A stretch of DNA of 64,000 nt from Isoetes taiwanensis (lineage: Eukaryota > Streptophyta > Lycopodiopsida > Isoetales > Isoetaceae): assembly GCA_021234155.1 (NCBI GenBank), contig JAJEKV010000049.1, forward strand, positions 4,523,001 to 4,587,000. Direction: 5' to 3'. The notes under the pieces were generated by a model. That model ran no database searches. It had not been told where the DNA came from and saw nothing but the letters and a program-made list of their open reading frames with translations. Positions 55,703 through 64,000 of this stretch are shown piece by piece. Position 1 is the first letter of the stretch. Every line of letters begins with the position of its first letter. A program made the translations under genes and the position numbers.

Positions 55703-58700
55703 AAAAACCATCAGCAAAAACTTCGAAGGGTTTATAAAGCTTATCCCTTAGCTGATCCAGGTATCTCCAGCCAAAAAGAGTATTATCTAAAAGCTCACCA
55801 GAAAGATCCGGAATAATTTCTGACAGTACCTCCTTGAAAAGATTTCTTATGCTAAAATTCTCCAGTGATTTGGAAAAAAAAGGTACTGTGGACCACTTTA
55901 GTCCTGGTCTTACTCTTTTCAGTAATAAGGTGCCTCCTTCTATTGCAATCTTTCACTATAGATCTTGAGCTATGAACAACCTAAAAAAAGTTTAATTGGA
56001 TTTCAGTGACACGAATAATACAACAAGTATAACAGCTTGAAGGTTAAAAGGAATAACAACTACACCCAAGATATGAATAGGAAGAAGTTGCCTGTAACTG
56101 GGTAGATTACAGTCAACCGAAAGGTATAAAAGTTTTTTTTGAAACAACATCACACCAAGGGAAAACTTTTTTCATAAAAAGCCTTGGAGGATATAAAGAT
56201 TCATAACGTCATATAGAACAAGTAGCTAAATAATATAAATAAGCAAGAGAAATGTAGAACACATATACAAAAACTTTGAAGATTTAAAATGCAATAAAAG
56301 GACCGACCTGGTAATATCCGTATAGTCCAGCTTCATTGGATCAACCTTTTCCATGGTAAGGTCCCTGTTTCCACCTTTAGTGACAGAGTAATCATCAGCA
56401 TTAAGTCCATTCCTGGGTCGATTGTCATTCTTGTTCTCTGTAGTATTGCTACATTCTACGAGTCGAGGATCCATAGTGACTCTCGGAGGACGTTTAGGAG
56501 AAAAAACATTTGATGACATACTGCTGTTAGAGTCGGCCTTCTTATGGACAGGCACATTCCTTTTTCTTGAAGCCTGGTCAAGCCTGAAGGAGATATGTCT
56601 CAGGGTCTTTTCAGCAATATCAGCCAGTTTAGTATTTCCAAAAGCAGCTTTAAGGTGATTCTGCATATAGCAACGTCATGCTGATAAAAACTCTTCTAAC
56701 CTCCAAATAAGACAAATAAGCCAGTACTGCAGGTTTGAGAACATTGTGCAACATTTTAGTAAGGCCAACCATCTTAGCCATAGGAGAAGAATCCGGAAAA
56801 ACGGTATCCAAGTTGTTCAAAAGAAACCAGACAGCCTGGTCAATCCATACAATACCACTTCTGCATTCTGTTTTATCACCCTTTTTGGGATCCTTCTCAC
56901 AAGCACATGTAAGAAACGGGCAATGGGTCCTCCAGATTTTTTTGAAAAAGAATCCGTCCCTCTTATCATTGGAGAATGCCATGTTACCTTTTTGGCTAAC
57001 ATTTAAAGGGGTATCATTCAGGCAAGGGTGTCCAAAGAAATCAGATTTAAACAGTAGGGACACTTCTTTCTTAATGAAGTATTTCTCAAGCTTAGATGCT
57101 TTGGAAGTGGCATTCCTGATTTCATCATCAATGATACCAGTGAGAGCTTTCCAGGTGTCTACACTGATAGGGGCAATGGCACCAAAATTCTGACTTTTCC
57201 AAATAGCATGGTTCCAAGCAGCACCATAGCATTCAACACTCTGTTCCGGAATGATGGGAAATTTAGAGGAATTCTGCAAAGTTAAGGTAGGGACAGACTC
57301 ATCAATGTCATCTTCATTTCTACACTTGTCATCAGGATCTTCATCCAACAGATCTTCTTCAGAGAATAAACAGTTCTTCACATCATTATTCACAAAACCA
57401 TCAGAACTTGATTCAGTCATACCATCAACAAGGAGGGAAGGTTTCATGTCATGAACATTTTCCAAATGGGAAAGGCCAATAAGAAACTTCCTTCCTAGAT
57501 CATCCTCCATACATGTTCTAGCAAATAATACTGCTTCCATCTCAGCATAAACTTTAGAAATTATACTTTTGCACACTTCAAGTTTAAAATTTGCAAGTTT
57601 CATCTTTTGGAATGCGGCAAACCACCCATTAAATCCAAAGTAACTTACAGGGGACTTCTCCTTGTCAATCAGGCTTTTTTCTTTGAAAATAATGAATTCA
57701 TGTATTTCCTTGTTCCTAATACACGCAATCAGAGACTGTACAGCCAGATTTGGGCTCGAAATGTTGCACTGATCATAGTTCAAAGTCAACAGCTCCTTCA
57801 ACCAAACATTGTTCAGATCAGAATTACTCTTATCAGGTTGGACGTTCTGTACATAAGAAGATAACACTGTAAGAAGAATAATAAGGAGCACCATAACCCA
57901 ACTCAAGGTCCCAAGTTAAACTTGGAAGCTGAGATAACATTAAAAAACCAAAAAAGCCTGAAATATACTAGATATACAGACATTTAAGACTTAAGATTCC
58001 CTTTGGAATAACAAGCCTTTGAAAATGCAGCCTTGGATAAATTTAGGTGCGACAACTCATCCAAGCCTTGAGAAGGGTAACCAAATTAGAAAGATAAAAG
58101 ATGTAAAGGAAAATAAAACTTAAAGAAGTTCAAATAACAAATCATGGGACAGATGTATTAAATAAATTGAAGACAAAGAGGAACACAATGATTAATAACA
58201 TGGAGACTACTAATAGCCACTAGACAGTAGGGCCAAGAAAAACATGAAACAAAATGAAAGTAAAATATAACTAGACCAAAGGATAATGTTTATACTCATC
58301 AATGCCAACCAAGATAATCATGTAGACGAGAGTTAAATTGACCACTTAAGATTAATAAGCTTATATTATTAGTATATATGATGAAGTCTGGTATTTGAAC
58401 AGAATCTAAGAAATCACCTAAACGATGTATAGTAGAAAGTAATAAAACATCCTATAATATGTAAACATGGCATTTATAGATGTCGGGATATATGCCATCC
58501 ATGTAAGATCCAAAAACATTTAAACATGTTGGGGTCGTCACCACTCACCACACCATTCACCACTCACCACACTTGTCACCACCCACCACACTCATCATAT
58601 ACCGTATATCGAGTGATAGACGCGCATGCACGCGTGCAGGATATTTGCACGTATGCATTATGGAGCCATTATCACCACTGTATTATCTGAGCAGTGGGAG

Positions 58701-61700
58701 AGAGAAGAACAGAGAGAGACGGTGTATTGAGAGTATTTTTTGCTTGATATAGCTATGGAGATGATGATTCTTTGTGTTGTGCATTGCCTTATTCTGTTAG
58801 ATTGAGCTTGGATTGTTGGGTTTTTCATCCTTCTTGCAAGGTTAGAGTTCTGGCTCTAACAATTTGGCGACCACGGTGCTCGACAGACCATTGATCGGCA
58901 AGAATTTCCATTGAAAAAGGAGTTGTTACCATTGGTATTGGTGATCGTCGGTAAAGAACGGCACCATTGAGGTAGGAGCAATTTCTTGGGTGAAGGGGAT
59001 TTTGCCGTAATTGATTTGTGGGGTAGAATTTGACAAAGGGAGCATAGTTTTATGCCCAAGAGAAGTAAGAAGGAGATCCCACTCAGCTCCATCGTAACAA
59101 GAAGGGGACCGATGAGTCAATCTTTGGGCTCAAAATTGCATCAAGATTCAATTTCGTTTTCAGATTTGGGAGCAGTCACGGGGTTTAATTCTCGAGATCC
59201 GGGAGGTTTTGATTCCATTTACCAATCTAGAAGGTAATCCAATTTCGTTTTTCAAATTGAAGGGAGATTCAATTTCGTTTTCCAATTTCAAGAAACCCAA
59301 GAAGAGATGGTAGATGGTATTACCACCCATGGTATGGGGGTTTCGAGACAATGGGGATTCCAAAGTTTGATGATCCGGTATATCGGGATCCTTTGAAGCA
59401 TATTGTGAAGTTTGAGAGGTATTACCCAAGCAATGTAAGTTAGAGCTGCTGATTACTTGCTTTGGTTTCATAGTTCTTTGCAAGATTGGTGGAGGAATGG
59501 GCACAAACTCAAATTGGATACCATGATATATCAGGAATTAAAGGAAGCTTTCATTGCTAATTATCAAGAAGTTCATGGTAAGGATAAGACTATGGAAAGG
59601 TGGACCAATTTCACACAAAAGGAAGATGAATCAATTAGAGAGTATAATCAGAGGTATATTGCGGTTCTCAAAGCCGTGGTTCATTGGAAGATTGCAAGGA
59701 ATGATGAAATGGATATCCAATGGTATGTGAAGGGGCTGAAACGAGCTATTGCTCATAAGGTGAAGGCCAAACAGCCTACAACATTACTAGAGGCACAAAA
59801 GTATGCTCTCAAGGCTGAAGATAAGCTGGGATACATTCATGAAGTTGCTGCTCCAGAGCATATAAAACAGAGGATGTTGCAGCCAAGATTTCTAAGCTTA
59901 CAATTGGTGAGAAGCCAAGGGAGGTTCAGTTTCTTACTTGTGAGTATTGTGGGTCTATTGGGCATTCTGATAATACATGTAGATTGCTGAAATTCTGCTC
60001 AAGATGCCAAATAAAGGGCCATAATGATCAAGAATGTAGGGAGAAGAGATTCTTTGAGAGGGCCAATCCGGTCTTTGCTGTTATGCAACAAGCACCATCT
60101 ATTTCTATTCAACCAATGCAAGCAGCACCTATCATACCACAAGTTCCAATGATGCCACAAGCTCCAATTGCCCAACACGTTCCAATGGGTTCCACATCAA
60201 TGGTGCAACCAAAACAGGGATGGTATCCAAGTAAGGCTCATTTGTATTGCAAGTTATGTGATAAATTCAAGCATGATGAGACTACTTGTTGGAAAATCCA
60301 TGGGAAACCAGAATGGGCAACCAACAAGTATCCACCAAAGCAGCAGGTGTTTGAATCAGTACCTCTTCCTAATAATGATGTTCGCATTCAAGATGCAAAG
60401 TACATTGATAATCCTCAAGTTAAGGCTCTTATTGAGGAGCTTAAGAAGCAAGAGAAGGCAAAATCAGTAGTAAATTGTGGATTTGTGGAGGTAGACAGTG
60501 ACCCATTTCAGCAAGAATAAGAAATTGGAGAAGTAAATGCGGTTACAAGATCACAAAAGGTAGTGCAAGAACCAAGAGTAGTGCCAATTGCGGAGAAGAC
60601 TAAGACCTCTTTTCCAAAGGCTTTGAAGGAACAAGCTTTGAAGGTGTCAGCACCTAAGAAGGTGCAATTCAATGTGCTGCCCACAGAACAGTTTCAGTCT
60701 ATAGAAGAAAATCAGCCCATAGTGATGCCTCCTATGGTGGATGAGGAAATTCAAAATGAAGATGATGTGATCAGCCAAGTTTTGGCCACTAAAGTTACAC
60801 TTACTCTTGAGCAATTGATGCATTATTCTCCAAATTTGTTGCAAGAGTTAGGGGGAAGAACAAAATCAGAAATTTCAGTCCAACAAATCATCTCAAATGA
60901 TACCAATAAGAGTAGAATGGAGTCACCAGCCTGGCAGTCCAAGGATCCAGGGTCATTTCTTTGCGATGTGAGTATCAACGAGTATTTAGTCGAAGGAGCA
61001 AACATAGATACGGGCAGGGAGTGACTATAGATTATTCTCTGAAATCAAGCATGGATGGGACAAATAGAAATCAGGTAAATCTAATCACATCTCACATGGT
61101 TGAAGAGTATGAGCATGTTCTTTTATGTGAAAATGATAAGTTTGAACATTGTCATGAGAAAGAAAGGGATGGGTGCTTGAGCAGCCCTGAGTTTGAGACT
61201 TTTCATATATGTGACACATTTTTGGATGATGATGAACCATTATTATGTGAGTTAGAAGTGGAAAGCATGGATATTTTAGCATTTGACCACTCTGGAGATA
61301 TGTTACATGCTCTTGAAATTAGTGACAGTCATGACAGCAGTCCTCTTTATGAAACTTTCAGATTTGAGACATGTGTACCAGCTGAACAAGACTGTTACAT
61401 GCCTCAAATGGAGAAATTTGCTCGCTTTGATGATTTGGCACTAAATCGTGAGCTAGAATTGCTAATGTTTTATGCTTTGAGCAGTCCGAAGAAGTCTAAG
61501 AATCAAGGAAAATTAGTTCCTTTCATGTTTGACCATGGAAGTGTGGAAGAGGTGAGTAAATTTGAGCATGACTATGTGATAAAGGATGGGAAGTTGGACA
61601 TGAGCAGCACTTTATCTCAATGTGTAGCAGCCAAAGAGGCTCCTAAAGGTTTGTTTGCACTATTTGAGACTAATAAGCTACCTAGAATATGTCAGTTTAG

Positions 61701-63779
61701 CAAGTTCTATTACATTACATCAGATTTGCCACATTGGTATGCTGGTGCAGTAATATTTGAGCAGGTTGTTGGACTGTGGCTTGTTCTTTGGCCACACTTT
61801 TTGTTGTTACATGTTATCTGCATTCTCCTATTTGGAAGATGCTTACTTGATAGGGTTGGAGTTGGTTGATAATTCCAGAAGGGGAATTGTTGTTAATCCT
61901 AGAAATGGAGAAGACCTCAGGCCTAGACAAGTGCTTTTCTAAGGGATTCAGATTTGGCATAGGTCCAATTACAGAGAATTTGTGGAGACTTTTTGGGTTA
62001 CAGCAGGTCGTTTTTCTGTAAAAACAGGTGGTGACAGTTCCATAATACATGATCTATCCTACATCAAAAGATGTGTTTCGGTGATACGAATCCAACGAGC
62101 TATGGTGCAGGTCAAATGGAGGTCTGGAGCTCAAGATATCAGCTTTCAACGTTTGCCACAGTTACAGCTCTGTTTCGTCACTGTATTTTTGGACCAGTTT
62201 GTTTGTATTAGTCATTTGGATTTGAGAAGGGTGTAAATGGGTCATTTGGGGACATGTCCCAAGGACCATATGAGTTTGTTTTGTTGTGGGTTCTCCGCCA
62301 CGGAGTGGCACATTTTCCCACTGTGGTCGCCACTGTTGGGGTCGTCACCACTCACCACACCATTCACCACTCACCACACTTGTCACCACCCACCACACTC
62401 ATCATATACCGTATATCGAGTGATATACGCGCATGCACGCGTGCAGGATATTTGCACGTATGCATTATGGAGCCATTATCACCACTGTATTATCTGAGCA
62501 GTGGGAGAGAGAAGAACAGAGAGAGACGGTGTATTGAGAGTATTTTTTGCTTGATATAGCTATGGAGATGATGATTCTTTGTGTTGTGCATTGCCTTATT
62601 CTGTTAGATTGAGCTTGGATTGTTGGGTTTTTCATCCTTCTTGCAAGGTTAGAGTTCTGGCTCTAACAAAACAGCAAGCTTTTTGAAGTTCAAAACTACA
62701 TTAGCCATTTAATAACCACTAAAGTGGTCTACAGAATAAGGCCAGATTACACCAAAGTTTTTAGTAAAATATCACCGCTAGGAGGAAAATGCAGAATTGA
62801 GCAGTCATTACGCTCATAACGAAACCAAGATACCACATGGAGGGTTCAGTCCGGTTACCTGCACCACAAGAAATTAGACAAGCATTAGAATGGTTGCCAA
62901 TAACAGGGTAACAGGTAAGCAATGGACAAAACCGGCTTATCGCCTTTCACCACAATAACTCGGTTAACAACCTCTAATAAGTTAAACCATCAGATAAAGA
63001 GTGTACAAAATACAAGCATAAGATACTATGCAGGGATCAGAACAAAGTGCAGAAGTGACAACAAAAATAAAAGTAAAAGAGGACTATAAAATATGTTACC
63101 ATAAGTGAGACAACAATCTAGACTAAATCACAGAATATTGACAGCAAATATAACAGGCTAGAACACTTAAGAATTAAGTAGACAATGATATAGACTCATC
63201 TAACCACCCGAAATTAAAGCCATACAAGCTTAAAATATCGGGTGTTCAGATGTATAGTCCAAGTTCTAAATATACTAGAGACACAATAGGGTAAATTATA
63301 ACGAGAGACAGCAACAAAATAAACGGTAGAAACAAGGTTAGGAGATACAATAAACTATAAACAAATTAAAACTTTAAAGATACAGAACCTGTAGTAAGGA
63401 GAATTACAAAGCCAGTGTAGAAAACAGGAGCAATGAAAAGAAGGGGCTCAAAGACCTGAATGGAAGTTTTTGCGTGTTCAGAGTCTTCAACCAGATCAGC
63501 ATCAGAAATAAGAGAATCCGTAGTAGTAATTTGCTCATCCGAACCAATGATAATGGGTGAACTAATATTAGAAGCCAGATTTTTAGTAGCAGAACCATGA
63601 TTATTCTGGACAGAGCTGCTCCCTCCTTCTAGGTTAGGCAAATTCCTGGTCACAGGTTTGGTCATAGCCTTAGCGGGCTTATGATAATCAAACAAGCTCT
63701 TCCTCTTTTCAGCCAACCTTTTTTCCATCTGTAATTTAAGTACAGTGGCTTTGTTTAAGCCCCCCTTTTTCCTTCCCAT
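55703..63779 (-). CDS. Unrecognised multi-exon gene of the MGRKKG family
   Basis: Proposed exons on the minus strand: 63779-63456 (MGRKKGGLNKATVLKLQMEK onward, donor ATTCAG|GTCTTT, phase 0); 57846-56701 (acceptor TGTACAG, 382 codons, phase 0); 56660-56308 (donor ACCAG|GTCGGT); and an open segment at about 55955-55703 (GLKWSTVPFFSKSLEN, LFGWRYLDQLRDKLYKPFEV) whose in-frame join I could not settle. The exon 2 reading has several aromatic and Cys-rich stretches (WRTHCPFLTCACEKDPKKG) and an acidic linker (LFSEEDLLDEDPDDK). I do not recognise the family. The start is basic and may be a nuclear signal. Intron 1 contains the LTR element 58527-62668 in antisense. The right end of the recombinase element (55653) lies 50 bp past the last coding segment and may have cut the gene. 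Confidence 0.5.
58527..58861 (+). repeat. 5' LTR, 335 bp
   Basis: It begins TGTTGGGGTCGTCACCACTC with a CACCAC-rich head and ends GGCTCTAACA. GCATGCACGCGTGC inside is a near-palindrome. The following TTTGGCGACCACGG is the likely primer site, not initiator-Met. Confidence 0.95.
59353..60520 (+). pseudogene. gag with three CCHC zinc knuckles (young LTR element)
   Basis: The capsid-like part (PKFDDPVYRDPLKHIVKFER, then WFHSSLQDWWRNGHKLKLD, MYQELKEAF-like helix, ESIREYNQRYIAV) is followed by three knuckles: CEYCGSIGHSDNTC, CSRCQIKGHNDQEC and CKLCDKFKHDETTC. Frame changes occur near 59435 and 59915. Because the LTRs are almost identical, these breaks may predate the last insertion, meaning this element moved with a broken gag. 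Confidence 0.8.
60521..61020 (+). CDS. Protease-like remnant after gag
   Basis: The frame from about 60563 ends with SFLCDVSINEYLVEGANIDT and G followed by RE and a stop at 61021. INEY...DTG resembles the start of a retroviral-type aspartic protease, cut off immediately after its catalytic Asp-Thr-Gly. The protein would therefore be inactive. Confidence 0.55.
61021..61869 (+). CDS. Additional open frame with a C-terminal hydrophobic segment, unrecognised
   Basis: About 280 codons stay open in the place where RT and integrase would normally lie. The protein is acidic with many Glu, Asp and His (HMVEEYEHVLLCENDKFEHC, SDSHDSSPLYETF), and ends with a strongly hydrophobic stretch (GLWLVLWPHFLLLHVICILL) that would suit a membrane anchor. 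It resembles no gag-pol domain that I know. An env-like or transduced frame are both possible. Confidence 0.45.
   Translation: MTIDYSLKSSMDGTNRNQVNLITSHMVEEYEHVLLCENDKFEHCHEKERDGCLSSPEFETFHICDTFLDDDEPLLCELEVESMDILAFDHSGDMLHALEISDSHDSSPLYETFRFETCVPAEQDCYMPQMEKFARFDDLALNRELELLMFYALSSPKKSKNQGKLVPFMFDHGSVEEVSKFEHDYVIKDGKLDMSSTLSQCVAAKEAPKGLFALFETNKLPRICQFSKFYYITSDLPHWYAGAVIFEQVVGLWLVLWPHFLLLHVICILLFGRCLLDRVGVG
62334..62668 (+). repeat. 3' LTR, 335 bp
   Basis: Matches the 5' LTR (one difference seen). It is preceded by GTGGTCGCCAC, the inverted counterpart of the GGCGACCAC just after the 5' LTR, with no obvious polypurine tract. Confidence 0.95.
62674..63455. other. Intron 1 sequence, no gene
   Basis: AT-rich; intron of the MGRKKG gene, continuing at 57847-58521 on the other side of the LTR element. 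Without the insertion the intron would be about 1.46 kb. Confidence 0.5.
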
Positions 63780-64000
63780 ACACCAGTAACAGCAACAAGC
63801 AAACAAATTGAGCAGCAATACTAAGGAGAAGGAGGAAAACTCTGAACATACCAACAGGTTTAAATACAACAATAGGAAGTCGGCAAAGATACTGCCAGAG
63901 GAGATCCGTCCGTTGATCTCAGAACCGTGAAGATGTTGCCAACTTATGCATGCTTGAAGAAATACATCTCCGGCCATCATGTGCCGGAATAGGTTAGCAT

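Larger units (their letters stand above)
58522..62673 (+). mobile_element. Young gag-only LTR retrotransposon with target duplication AAACA
   Basis: 5' LTR 58527-58861 and 3' LTR 62334-62668, each 335 bp with TG...CA ends; by eye I see a single difference (near position 95). AAACA flanks both ends (58522-58526, 62669-62673). The interior has gag, three CCHC knuckles, a truncated protease motif (NIDTG near 61015) and an additional open frame, but no RT, RNase H or integrase, so it must be mobilised in trans. Gag type and knuckles point to a Ty3/gypsy parent. It sits in intron 1 of the MGRKKG gene, antisense to it. Confidence 0.92.

Noticed and set aside
58536-58590. CACCAC-rich array as separate satellite
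   Set aside because: It is simply the head of the 335-bp LTR and is present in both LTRs.
1-64000. Organelle DNA (plastid or mitochondrial) origin of the window
   Set aside because: The density of LTR elements and LINEs and a 14-exon spliceosomal gene are nuclear features; no organellar gene was seen.

Overview
The window is nuclear DNA from a land plant with a repeat-rich genome. The evidence is copia and Ty3-type LTR elements primed by initiator-Met tRNA (TGGTATCAGAGC after three different LTR types), a plant receptor-kinase fragment, plant-style GT-AG introns, and a complete plant 3-hydroxyisobutyryl-CoA hydrolase-like gene. The tyrosine-recombinase elements and the monomeric, short-tandem-tailed LINEs make me think of a fern, lycophyte, gymnosperm or bryophyte rather than a well-studied crop, but I cannot place the species.

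Layout. 1-6.3 kb: two tandem, same-orientation copies of a dead pogo/Tigger-type DNA transposon sharing the same in-frame stops. 7.7-9.3 kb: the 3' half of a copia element (minus strand); its 5' LTR and primer site lie inverted at 43.5-44.1 kb, and both outer flanks read CAGAA, as if one insertion was split by an inversion. 10.3-11.3 kb: a miniature element with A1-B1-A2 split repeats. 11.5-28.8 kb: one giant LTR retrotransposon (1.85 kb LTRs, TGAAT target duplication) with no recognisable gag-pol. A nearly complete 5.7 kb LINE sits inside its 5' LTR, and three more LINE pieces and a captured kinase fragment sit in its interior. 28.9-34.6 kb: a candidate exon, a copia gag fragment and an L1-type RT fragment. 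34.7-38.7 kb: the intact 14-exon hydrolase gene. 39.3-40.6 kb: a decayed WRN-type exonuclease pseudogene. 48.2 kb: a first exon of an unrecognised gene family. 49.3-55.65 kb: a 6.35 kb tyrosine-recombinase element with split repeats, a zinc-knuckle gag-like ORF and a recombinase, but no reverse transcriptase that I can see. 55.7-63.8 kb: a multi-exon unrecognised gene (minus), the second member of the 48.2 kb family, whose first intron holds a very young gag-only LTR element (58,527-62,668, target duplication AAACA).

Most striking: the tyrosine-recombinase elements and the LINEs, which are unrelated by enzymology, carry the same structured element near their 3' ends. It has a conserved core, tetraloop variants (GAAA or TTCG) and outer stems whose sequences differ while pairing is kept. 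Together with a tyrosine-recombinase element that has gag but apparently no reverse transcriptase, this raises the inference that it may depend on an RT supplied in trans, perhaps by the LINE.

The only gene that reads as intact and functional is the hydrolase. The unrecognised gene at 55.7-63.8 kb is mostly open, but its 3' end abuts the recombinase element.
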